Part shown: positions 22,999 through 33,600 of the stretch, piece by piece
Position numbering within the stretch: the first letter of the stretch is position 1
How the letters are laid out: every line of letters starts with the position of its first letter
Assembly: GCA_045605445.1 (NCBI GenBank)
Contig: JAZUPZ010000029.1
Span: 1 to 64,000, forward strand
Length of the DNA: 64,000 nt
Direction of reading: 5' to 3'
Source of the DNA: CAZMHL01 sp045605445
Lineage (GTDB): Bacteria; Bacillota; Clostridia; RGIG6154
The notes under the pieces: generated by a model
The model's input: the letters and a program-made list of their open reading frames with translations, nothing else
What the model was told of the DNA's origin: nothing
The model's database searches: none
Position numbers and translations under genes: made by a program

Positions 22999-25900
22999 AA
23001 AGAATAATTGCTTTTTTACTTACATTTTTAATATTGTCAGGGTTTGTTGTTCAGGCAAATGACCCGGGACAGCTTCTTCGCGACAAAGGAATAATTTCCG
23101 GCGACGAGGACGGACTGCGCCCCAATGATTTTGTTCTGCGCTCAGAGTTTGCAAAAATGCTCTGTAATGTTTTTTCCTTTCAGCCTGCAGAAGATGTCAG
23201 CTTTAACGACGTTTCGCCAAACGACTGGCACTACGGTTACTTTGCCGCTCTCAGTGAAAGAGAGCTTATTATGGGCGACGAAAACGGGAATATGAATCCC
23301 GACGATTTTATAACAAGAAGCGAAATGGCAGCAATTCTTGGAAGAATCACGGGAAAATCTATGATGAGCATTCCTTTTGAAGACAGGGAAAGCATTCCCG
23401 ACTGGGCGTATTTTTATGTTTCAAAGCTTTATCAGCTGAAAATAATAACCGGAAATGATGATAACACCTTTTCCCCTGAAAATAACCTTACAAGGGGAGA
23501 GTGCTTCATAATTTTTTCAAGAATTCTTGAAAAAGACTTTTCCGGCGGAGACGGAAGTAAAGATAACCCCTTTGTAATAACCGAGGGATACCAGTTCAAT
23601 AACATAAAGAAAAATCCTTTTGCATCTTACCGACTGGGCAAAGATATCGACTTTACCGATATAAGCATTGAGCCTGTTAAAGAATTTTACGGAAACTTTG
23701 ACGGAGCGGGATATAAAATAACAAATCCTTCAACGGTAATAAATGCCGACTATGCCATTTTTGAAAAAATAATGAACGGGGCAGAGGTTAAAAACCTTAT
23801 TCTTGCTTGCCCGAGAAACTACTTTTCCGTTGCTCTTGAAAACTACGGAAGAATTTACGGATGTGCAAATATTTCCTTTAACAATGAAAATGCCCAGTAT
23901 CAGTTTTCTGCATACAAAGGCGGCATCGTGGCAAAAAACTTCGGCAGGATTGATAACTGCTACAACACCTCTCTCGTAGTCAAAAAGCCTACGGACATTT
24001 CAATCGGTGCAATCTGCGGCTATAACGAGGGGGAAATCTACGGTTGTGTTAACTACAATCAGGGTTCAACGGTTATAATCGGCGAAAACAGAGGAAAAAC
24101 GGAAAACTGCCGTAATTCCTCAGAAACACCCGTTTTTGCAAATGAAAACTTTACGGATTTTGCCGGCGGAGACGGAACCTATCTTAACCCTTACAGAATT
24201 GTAACACCCATTCATTTTGAAAATATAAGAAAATTTCCCGATTCAAGCTTTATAATGATGAACGATCTGGATTTTTCGCTTCTTTTTAAAAGTGGCTTTG
24301 AGCCCGTTGAAATGTTCAGCGGAAGCTTCGACGGAAACGGCTATAAAATAACGGGAATAATACAAACAGGAGAGCTTGGCGGAGTTTTCGGAACTAATAA
24401 CGGAACAATTAAAAACCTTACGGTAGACAGCTCTTCAATAAAAGCGGAAAAGTCTGCCGCAATAGCGGTTTATAACAATAAAAGCATAATAAACTGTATG
24501 AACAGTTCTGAAATTCTCGGCAGATATACCGCAGGAATAGCTCTTTATAATAACGGTGAAATAACGGGCTGTGCCAACACGGGTAAGCTGTACGGCGCTC
24601 AGCTTTGCGCGGGAATAGCTCTTTCGGGGGGCGTAGTTTCAAACTGTATAAATGCTGCTCCTCTTGAGGCAGAAGGGGAAGGCTCCGTAATTCTTGGAAT
24701 TGCCTCTTCTGAAAACATAAAAAACTGCGCGGCATACGGCGATATGTATTTTATAAACGGCGAGGGAACTCTTTATCCTTTGTCCGACAGAGAATATGAA
24801 AATTCATATTTTCACAACCGCTACGAAAGTGAGCAAAATGGCGGACTTACCTTCAGGGAATTTCTAAACAAAAACAGCCTTTCGGGCTTTGATTTTGAAA
24901 ATACCTTTGAAATGAATAACTACGGTTTCCCGGTGTTGAAAAAGCTTGATTTCAGCAAGGTTGTTTTTCCTGCAAGCTATATAAACGGAGACGGAAGCGA
25001 GGAAAACCCATTTGTTATAAGAAACGAAAATGACCTTTACAATGTAAGAATGTATAAGAACAGCTTTTTCGTTCTTGCGGGCGATATAACCTGCACCGCT
25101 TATGAAAACGGAGCCTCTGTTTTAAATAACGGTTCAAAGGGTTTTAAGCCAATGGAAAGCTTCAAAGGAGAAATAGACGGAAGAGGTTATACAATTTATA
25201 ACCTTAACATTTTGTATGCAGACAGCGAAAATACGGGATTTGTAAAAGTAAACGACGGCGTTATAAAAAATCTGATAATTTCCGATGCAAGAGTTGAAGG
25301 AAAGAGAAACACGGGCGCTCTTTGCGGAAGAAACGAGGGGCAGATTTTAAATGTAACCGTAAGAAGCTCAAGAATAGGCTCTCTTGAAGATAATTCCGGC
25401 GGAATCTGCGGAATTAACGGGGAAACAGGCAAGCTTTCCGGATGTATGAATTCAAGCGACGTGTTCTCCTCCGTTTCAACGGGGGGCGTGTGCGGAATCA
25501 ACAACGGCTATATCGTAAACTGTACGAATATGGGCGGAGCTGTAACAAATTCTGTTTCAAACAACGGCTCTGCCGGCGGAATATGCGCCGTAAATAACTA
25601 TATAATTGAGCAAAGTGTAAATAACGGAAAGGTGTTTATTTATTCCGATGTTGGCTTTGCGGCATGCGGCGGAATTACGGGAATCAGCAGCGGAACTGTT
25701 ACAAACTGCTACAACACCGGTGAACAGGTGGGAAAAACAACCTATGTTTGCTATGTTGGCGGAATAGTGGGCTATTCAACCTCTTCAGTTATGACCAATT
25801 GTTATAACACCGGTTACGGCTCAGCAACCTCCGACCTTGCCCGCCTCGGCTCAATTGTAGGAGGGGGAACCTCGGCAAGAATGTCCGGCTGTTATTACGA

Positions 25901-27083
25901 TTCAACCCTTACAAAACCGTCGGGAGACCTTTCTCTTAAGGCAACCGGGTGTACGGCTCTTTCACCGGAAGAAATGGAAGATTCTGCGAACTTCAGGGGC
26001 TTTGACTTCAGAAACAAATGGACGGGCGTTGGTAACGGAGACTATTTCCTTCCCGAGCTTAAGGAAAATAACCATATTTCTCCTGTTGATAATGATAACA
26101 TAAGGGATTTTGCGGGAGGAAACGGAACCTTTGAAAATCCTTACAGAATAATGACTCCCCGCCAGCTTGACAACGTAAGAAAATATCCCGGAAGCACCTT
26201 TGTTCTTTTAAATGATATAGATATGAAAAATTACTGCAGGGATAACGGTTTTTCGCCTATAGGAGACAGTCTTTTCGGCTTCTACGGAACCTTTATGGGA
26301 AACGGTCACACCGTTTCAAATCTGGCGGTTACCGGAAATAATGGCGGACTTTTCAACGTAAACAACGGGGAAATATACAGCCTTAATCTTGAAAACATTT
26401 CCTTTACAGGGGACATTGCCGGAGGTATTGCCTGCACCAATACGGGGCTTATATATATGTCAACCGTAACCTACTCACTTGAACACGAAGGTAAAAACAT
26501 AATGCTTGGCGGAATAGCCTCAACAAATAAGTCGGGCGGAATGATAATATCCTGCGGGGTAAACGGCTCGGTTTCCCTTGAGGGAAGCAACATCTGGTTC
26601 GGCGGACTTACCTACAACAATATGGGAGTAATAGCAGGAAGCTTTAACAATGCAGAGCTTTATATAAATAAAGGAGTAACCGTAACCGCAGGGGGAATTG
26701 CCTCCGCCAACGCGGGAACAATTTCGGATACTGTAAATTACTGCAATTTCTATATTTCGCCTCAGTCGGAAAGCACCGCAGGGGGAATAACGGCAGTAAA
26801 TTCAGGAGATATAGTAAACTCCATCTGTACCGCTAATCTGCTTTCTGCAAGGCATTGTGGCGGAGTAACTGCCTATCACAATTCCGGAAAAATTTACAAC
26901 TGTTATTTCAGAGAAGAGCTGGGCTTTGGGGCAGAAGGTAAAAATCTTGAAAATACCTATAAGCTTACCAACGAACAGCTTTGTACCAAAGAAAGCTATA
27001 AAGAGCTTGATTTTGAATCAATGTGGTATATGGAAAACGGAATATATCCTATACTGTTTGAAGCCATGCTCTTCGGCTTTTAA
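22995..27083 (+). CDS. S-layer-anchored repeat protein (SLH + GLUG-type modules)
   Basis: This 1,362-residue secreted protein starts with a signal peptide (about 1-21). Three SLH domains follow (about 22-65, 69-120 and 127-176), which bind secondary wall polymer. The rest is four long modules, each opening with a GGDG(S/T)xxNP(F/Y)xI block (near residues 179, 388, 661 and 1036) and a DGxGYxI element. Dozens of GLUG-like Gly/Asn-rich turns such as GGIVAKNFGRIDNCYNT come next, suggesting a long beta-helix. It is probably an adhesin or glycan-binding surface fibre; no catalytic site is seen. Its ATG overlaps the radical SAM gene, and a terminator lies at 27461. Confidence 0.85.
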   Translation: MKRIIAFLLTFLILSGFVVQANDPGQLLRDKGIISGDEDGLRPNDFVLRSEFAKMLCNVFSFQPAEDVSFNDVSPNDWHYGYFAALSERELIMGDENGNMNPDDFITRSEMAAILGRITGKSMMSIPFEDRESIPDWAYFYVSKLYQLKIITGNDDNTFSPENNLTRGECFIIFSRILEKDFSGGDGSKDNPFVITEGYQFNNIKKNPFASYRLGKDIDFTDISIEPVKEFYGNFDGAGYKITNPSTVINADYAIFEKIMNGAEVKNLILACPRNYFSVALENYGRIYGCANISFNNENAQYQFSAYKGGIVAKNFGRIDNCYNTSLVVKKPTDISIGAICGYNEGEIYGCVNYNQGSTVIIGENRGKTENCRNSSETPVFANENFTDFAGGDGTYLNPYRIVTPIHFENIRKFPDSSFIMMNDLDFSLLFKSGFEPVEMFSGSFDGNGYKITGIIQTGELGGVFGTNNGTIKNLTVDSSSIKAEKSAAIAVYNNKSIINCMNSSEILGRYTAGIALYNNGEITGCANTGKLYGAQLCAGIALSGGVVSNCINAAPLEAEGEGSVILGIASSENIKNCAAYGDMYFINGEGTLYPLSDREYENSYFHNRYESEQNGGLTFREFLNKNSLSGFDFENTFEMNNYGFPVLKKLDFSKVVFPASYINGDGSEENPFVIRNENDLYNVRMYKNSFFVLAGDITCTAYENGASVLNNGSKGFKPMESFKGEIDGRGYTIYNLNILYADSENTGFVKVNDGVIKNLIISDARVEGKRNTGALCGRNEGQILNVTVRSSRIGSLEDNSGGICGINGETGKLSGCMNSSDVFSSVSTGGVCGINNGYIVNCTNMGGAVTNSVSNNGSAGGICAVNNYIIEQSVNNGKVFIYSDVGFAACGGITGISSGTVTNCYNTGEQVGKTTYVCYVGGIVGYSTSSVMTNCYNTGYGSATSDLARLGSIVGGGTSARMSGCYYDSTLTKPSGDLSLKATGCTALSPEEMEDSANFRGFDFRNKWTGVGNGDYFLPELKENNHISPVDNDNIRDFAGGNGTFENPYRIMTPRQLDNVRKYPGSTFVLLNDIDMKNYCRDNGFSPIGDSLFGFYGTFMGNGHTVSNLAVTGNNGGLFNVNNGEIYSLNLENISFTGDIAGGIACTNTGLIYMSTVTYSLEHEGKNIMLGGIASTNKSGGMIISCGVNGSVSLEGSNIWFGGLTYNNMGVIAGSFNNAELYINKGVTVTAGGIASANAGTISDTVNYCNFYISPQSESTAGGITAVNSGDIVNSICTANLLSARHCGGVTAYHNSGKIYNCYFREELGFGAEGKNLENTYKLTNEQLCTKESYKELDFESMWYMENGIYPILFEAMLFGF

Positions 27084-27087
27084 AACT

Positions 27088-27177
27088 AAAAAAATCGTTC
27101 CTTTTGCACCTTTCGCCAAGCTTATGTACACAAAGTACACTACGCTTGGCGAAATGCACAATATGATCTGATTTTTT
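27088..27177 (+). repeat. Stop-codon foldback element, copy C
   Basis: It begins 4 bp after the stop codon. Outer arms AAAAAATC/GATTTTTT, then GCAC/GCAC-type and the shared CAATATGA, then a perfect core TTTCGCCAAGC/GCTTGGCGAAA, with tip GTAC-acaaa-GTAC. The core is unlike copies A, B and E. Confidence 0.75.
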
Positions 27178-27418
27178 AAAGTTTTTTGAGAATATCTCCG
27201 GTTGAGTACACTTCGGTCGGGCAAAATCACAATCTGAATAAAAATTAGCACGTTCTATTTGGGCGTGAAAGTTAGCCGACAGTATGTTTTTTGCGTTCTG
27301 TGAAGAAAATTCACCCTTGGCGAAATGCACAATATGAACTGATTTTTTTAAAGTTTTTTGAGTATATATCCGGTTGAGTACACTCCGGTCGGGCAAAATC
27401 ACAATATAAATCAAAAAT
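27145..27418 (+). repeat. Direct repeat of about 100 bp, two copies
   Basis: The segment at 27145-27246 recurs at 27316-27418 with only a few mismatches, starting CTTGGCGAAATGCACAATAT and ending near CAAAATCACAAT. The first copy begins inside foldback element C and the second carries only its right arm. This is most of the 546-bp gap 27084-27629, which otherwise holds a terminator and the next promoter and no gene. Confidence 0.7.
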
Positions 27419-27460
27419 TCTTGTTTTTTCGGAGTATTTGGACGAAAATAAGTTTTTATA

Positions 27461-27514
27461 AAAAATGCCTCTTATCGGGTGCTTTTTGGAACGCTCAGAT
27501 AAGGGGCGTTTTTT
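27461..27514 (+). terminator. Terminator upstream of the giant gene
   Basis: AAAAATGCCTCTTATC (27461-27476) pairs with GATAAGGGGCGTTTTTT (27498-27514), followed by a T run. It isolates the giant gene from the SLH transcript. Confidence 0.75.
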
Positions 27515-27551
27515 GTTGACATAAATTAAGGAAAGAAGTGATTCTTTTGTA

Positions 27552-27580
27552 TTGATTTATATTGTATTTTATGGTAAAAT
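27552..27580 (+). promoter_or_regulatory. Promoter of the giant surface-protein gene
   Basis: TTGATT (27552-27557), 17 bp, TAAAAT (27575-27580), about 50 bp before the ATG. Confidence 0.7.
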
Positions 27581-27629
27581 TTATATGTATATACTTTTTT
27601 AAAATATAAGTATGAGTGGAGGAAAAATT

Positions 27630-30600
27630 ATGGCAAAAAGATTACTGAGCGCATTACTTGCAACTGTAATGCTTCTCACAATGTTCACTCTGCCGTCGTT
27701 TGCGGAAACCCTTTACAGCGGAACCTGCGGTGACGGTCTGACCTGGACAATTGATTCCGAAGGCGTGTTTACTCTTTCGGGAAGCGGCGCAATGCCGGAC
27801 TATGCGAGGGGAACAACTCCCTGGTATAAGTACAGAGCGGAAATAACCTCTGTTGTTATTGAGCCGGGCATTACCCGTGTAGGCAATTATGCTTTTTATC
27901 TGACAAAAATACTTGACAACATAACCCTTTCCGACGATGTGACTGAAATAGGAAGCTACGCTTTTGCTACCTGCGGTTCTGTTTCAACAGCAACATTCGG
28001 AAGCGGAGTTTCGTCAATTGAAAAAGGTGCCTTTTCGGGAACTTCAATTGGGGAAATTACCTATATGGGCTCAGAAAAGCAGTGGTATGAAATTCAGACA
28101 GAAAGCGGAAACGACTCTGTTATAAATTCCTATGACATCAAATTTATGGATCCCGGAGTAAGACTTGATTCTGACGGATATTACAGATTTTATATCGACG
28201 GGGAAATACAGACCAAATGGCAGGTAAGCCCCGAAGGCTATAAATATTATTTTTCAACAAGCTCTTCAAAATACGGTGCAGCATTAACAGGAAAACAACA
28301 GAAAATAAGCAGTACATATTATGATTTTACCGACGACGGAAAGCTTATTGAAAGCTACGATTCAAACGGTGATCCCGTTCTCTTCTGCGACCCTGAGCAG
28401 GGCTTTATTTACACAATTATTTATGATGCGGGTGAAGGCGTAGCCTCTGTTGCTGACAAAAGATTCAGAGTTTCAACTCAGGCAGACCTTACCGTTACAG
28501 CAGAAAAAGAAGGATATATCTTTGCAGGATGGACCGATACCTTCAATTCAAATCAGTGCATTTCCTCTTACGAGGTAACCGGCGACGGAGTTCTCTATGC
28601 GGTTTATATCAACGGTGCAGACCTTAAGGTTGAGCTTTGCGACGACGGTTATTACAGATACTATGTAGGCGGAGTTGCTCAGACCGGATGGCAGGTTGCG
28701 GCGGACGGATATAAATACTATTTTTCAACAAGCTCCTCAAAGTACGGCGCAGCAATGACCGGAACAAGCGTTAAAATCGGCGGAAGCTATTATGATTTTA
28801 CATCTGACGGAAAGCTTATTGAAAGCTACGATTCTTCAAACAATCCCGTTTTGTTTTACGATGAAAGTGCAGACTGCAGACCCGTTGTTACCTACGATTA
28901 CAAAACAAACGGCGGTGAAGCTGCCGATGCTTCATCATTAAGAGTAACAAAGGGTGAAAAGGCAGACCTTTCTGTTGTTGCAAGAAAATCAGGTTCAGTT
29001 TTCGTTGGCTGGAATACAAACTCCGATGCGGCGGTTGCAATAACCTCTCTTACCGTAACAGAAAATGTTACCCTTTATGCTATTTTTGCCGATTATGCAA
29101 ACAACGAGGTTGTTCTCTGCGAAGACGGCTATTACAGATATTACATAGGCGGAGTTGCCCAGACAGGCTGGCAGATGACTCCAACCGGCCATAAATATTA
29201 TTTCTCAACCTCATCTTCAAAATATGGCGCGGCAATGACCGGAGCAAGTGTTAAAATCGGTGGAAGCTATTACGATTTTACAACTGAAGGTAAGCTTATT
29301 GCAAGCTATGATAATGACGGAAACCCCGTTCTTTACTATGACCCTCTTTATGATGCTTCTGTTGAAAAACATACTGTAACCTATGACTATAAGACAAACG
29401 GCGGAAGCTCAGCAGGAGAAGAAACAAAGCAGGTTATTCACGGAAATAAGGCAGACCTTACGGTAACTGCCGAAAAAGCAGACAGCACCTTCCTCGGCTG
29501 GAATACCGATAAGAATGCTGATACAGCTTTAAGCGAGCTTGTTGTTAATGAAGACGTTATTCTTTATGCAATCTTCAAAGAAAGCGGAAGCAGCAAGGTC
29601 GTTCTTGATTCTGACGGCTTTTACAGATACTATATTAACGGCGAGGCTCAGATAGGTTTCTGGGTACTTGACGGTTATAAATACTATTTCTCAGGCTCAA
29701 ATGCAACAAAGGGAAATGCCTATGTAAGCCAGACTGCAACTATCGGCGGAAAGGAATATACCTTTAACAGCCGAGGCGTAGTTGTTGATTCAAACAACGT
29801 TCCCGTTGTTTACAAACCCAATGCAGAGGTTGTTTATCTTTCAGCGGTATATTCCGAAGAGGGAACAACTCTTACCTGGACAGGCGCTGTGGAAAACGGA
29901 ACTATTTCAGGCTATAAGGTTTACAGAGCTGAAGGGGAAAATGCAGGCGATGACGATTTCAGCTTAATTGCAGTTGTGAATGAAACTCTTGACGGAACTT
30001 CATACAAAGGAACATATAACTCCACTTATTCAAAATATGATTTTGAAACTCCGGTAGCTCAGGTTGAATTTGTTGACTCAACAACTCAGGCTGATAAGGT
30101 TTACATTTACAAGGTTGAAGCAATTGCAGAAGGAGATTCGGCATCTTCAAAGGTTGCAATAAGAACAAAAACCGGAACAGAAAGATATGTTTCCTACGAC
30201 GAGGCAACCGACAGATGGTATTACTACATTGCAGGAAGCATCCAGACCGGCTGGAAGGTAACTCCCGACGGCCACAAGTGCTATTTTTCAACAAGCACAA
30301 CCTCAACCGGCGCTGCTCTTGAATATGACGCAAGCATCGGAAGCACGGTTTATAACTTCACCTCCTACGGTGCTCTTATAAACAGCTATGACTCAGATTC
30401 AAATGCAGTTCTTTACACAGAAGAAATTGAAATCCCCGGAGTATCGGTAAAAGAAATAAAGCTTGACTCCGACGGATACTACAGATATTATATCGACGGA
30501 ATTATCCAGACCAAGTGGCAGACAGGCCCGGACGGTTACAGATATTTCTTCTCAACCTCCTCTTCGAAATACGGTGCTGCAATGACCGGTAAAGGTCAGA

Positions 30601-33600
30601 AAATCGCCAGTGATACTTACGACTTTACCTCTGAAGGTAAGCTTATTGAAAGCTACGATTCCGACGGAAACCCGATTCTTTATTATGATGAGTCCTTCGA
30701 TATGACCCCTGTTGTTACTTATGACCATAACAACGGCAGCGCTGTTCTTGAAAAGGTAAGAGTAAAGAAAGGCGAAAAAGCAGACCTTACCGTTACAGCT
30801 AAAATGGGTAACCTCATTTTCCTTGGCTGGAATACAGATAAAAATGCAACCGAAGCTCTTACAAGCTACACAGTTGATGGAGATGTAACTCTTTATGCAA
30901 TTTTCACAGATACAGTTGCAGGCGGAACCTGCGGGGACAATCTTACCTGGCAGTACAAGGTTGACAAAACTCTGTTTATAACAGGTTCAGGGGCTACATA
31001 CAGCTGGAATAATGCTGAAGATGTTCCCTGGTATGCTTACAGAAACGAAATTGAAAGAGTGGTTCTTGACGAAGAAATAACAAATATCGGCAACAACACT
31101 TTGGCAGGCTTGTCAAAAATTAAAACACTTAATATCCCTGAAAAAACACTTTATATAACAACTTCTTTAATGGGATGTTCAGCTCTTGAAGAAATAACAG
31201 TATCTTCAGGTAACACAAGATATAATTCTATAGACGGCGTACTTTACGGATATGAAGATTCAACTCTTATTCTCTATCCTCAGGCAAAAGAAGAAGCTTC
31301 TTACGACCTTCCTGCAACAGTTAAGGTAATATTCCCATATGCTTTTGCGGAAAGTAAGCTTGAAGAAATAACTCTTACTTCCATTATTGTTAAAATTGAA
31401 GAATATGCCTTCTACGGTTGCGAAAACCTCAAAAAGGTTAAATACCCATTAACTTCAGATAAATGGGAAAAAGTTTATGTGCTTGATGGAAACGACTGTC
31501 TTACAAACGCTCTTGAATGTGCGGCAAAAATGTATACAGTAACCTACGATGCAAACGGCGGAACATGCGCAACATCTTCTGTTCAGGTAGCAGAAGGCAA
31601 ACAGGCAGACCTTACGGTTACCGCAGAAAAAGCAGGATATGTTTTTGCAGGCTGGAACACGGATAAAAATGCTGCAACAGGCTTTGAATCTTTCGCGGTT
31701 AATGAAGATATTACTCTTTATGCAATATATGTTGAAGCAAACGATGTGGTTCTTTGCTCTGACGGATATTACAGATACTATGTAGGAGGAGTTGCCCAGA
31801 CAGGCTTTTGGATAATTAACGGCTATAAGTACTACTTCTCAACTGCAGCGGCAAAATACGGAGCGGCACTTACAGACTCAACAGTTAAAATCAAAGGCGA
31901 TTCTTATACCTTTGACAGCAAAGGAAGAGTATGTGAAAACGGAGAAGCGGTTCTCTTTGCGCCGTCTGTTACGGCGGAAGCAGGGGAAATGTCAGCTTCT
32001 CAGAGCACAACCTCTCTTAAATGGTCAGTTTCAGCAACAAATGCAAAGGTAAACGGCTACAAAATTTACAGAGACGGTGAGCTTATCGCTGAAGAAGAGT
32101 TTGCGCTCAATGCTCTCTTCATTCAGGGGGAATACAAAAACAACGGCTCAGGAGTTTATGAATATATCTTTGAGCCGAAAACAACAGAAATAACTTATAG
32201 AGACGAACATCTCGACCAGAACACAACTTATAATTACACTCTTGCGGTAAGCTTTGAAGGCGGAGAGGTAAGCGTAGATGCTTCTGTTCTTACCGAGGCT
32301 TATGCTTCAAGATATGTAACATATGATAAGGCAACAGACGGCTGGTATTATTATATCAACGGCGTTGCTCAGTCAGGCTGGCAGGTAACTCCCGACGGTT
32401 ATAAATATTATTTCTCAAAGAGCACAGGAAAAGCTCTTAAGGGTAAAAACGTAAGAATCGGCTCCGATAACTACGACCTTGCAGATTACGGCGCACTTAT
32501 CGACTCTTACGACTCTGAAGGAAATCCGGTTCTTTACAGAGAAATTAACGGCTGGTATACCAGCGCCGAGGACGGAAGCATAAGATATTACGACAACAAC
32601 GTTTACCGTACCGGATGGCAGTACATTGACGGATATAAATATTATTTCTCAATGTCAAAGGGTAATCTTCTTACGGGAATGACTCAGGTAGGAAGCACAA
32701 AGTATGACCTTGGCGAAGACGGTGCCTGGGTTGGTTATTACCAGACAGAATATACCGTCGAAGAATCACCTAAGGCAACAGATGTTGTTCTTGGCGAAGA
32801 CGGCTATTACAGATATTATCCAAACGGGGAAGAGGGCGAACCTCTTACCGGCTGGAAGGTTCTTCCGGGTGAAGATGCTTATTATAAATACTATTTCTCT
32901 AAAGCTTCAACAAAATACGGTGCGGCTGTAACAGGCTATGCCGTTCAGGTTGGTATCGGGGAATACAACTTCTTCCCCACAGGTGCGCTTCTTAACGTAA
33001 CTGTTGACGAAAACGGTCAGGCAGTAATGGAACCATACTCATTAAGCCTTGAACAGGGGGCTAAAAACGGCCTTATCCTTGATGAAGACGGAAAATACAG
33101 ATATTATATCGACGGTGAATTCCAGTCAGGCTGGATTACAATCGACGGAAGCCGTTACCTTTTAAGAAGAGCAGACGGCTCAGCAGTAACCGACGTTAAC
33201 TATAAATACGGAAGCTATTATTACGACTTTACAGAAGACGGAAAGCTCGTAAGAATGAAAAACGGAGCAAGCTCAATTTATAAAATAACCTTTGCTCCCG
33301 GAGAAGGAACAGGCGAAGAAATTGTTCTTAATAAGGTTGCAGAAGACTGCTTTAAGTATGTTCTTCCTGAAAATACCTTTGAAAAAGAAGGCTATGTATT
33401 CTTCGGCTGGTCAGACGGGGTTAACACTTATGCTGCCGGAACTAAAGTTCAGGTTATGAAGGATACTGTGTTTACCGCAGTCTGGGCAGAAGAAGAGGTT
33501 GAAATAATAGCAAACGGAACAGTTTCCGACACAATTACCTGGTCTCTTAATGCAAAGGGATTACTTAAAATTGAAGGTTCGGGAGAAATGCCTGCTTACT

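Noticed and set aside
27049..27414. 121-codon minus-strand open frame with an internal repeat
   Set aside because: Its repeats are those of the foldback element and the 100-bp direct repeat read in frame; no ribosome site is seen.
28160..33200. Regular repeats that might suggest a CRISPR array
   Set aside because: The repeats are in-frame protein modules of unequal length within one coding sequence, with no palindromic 28-36-bp repeats or uniform spacers.
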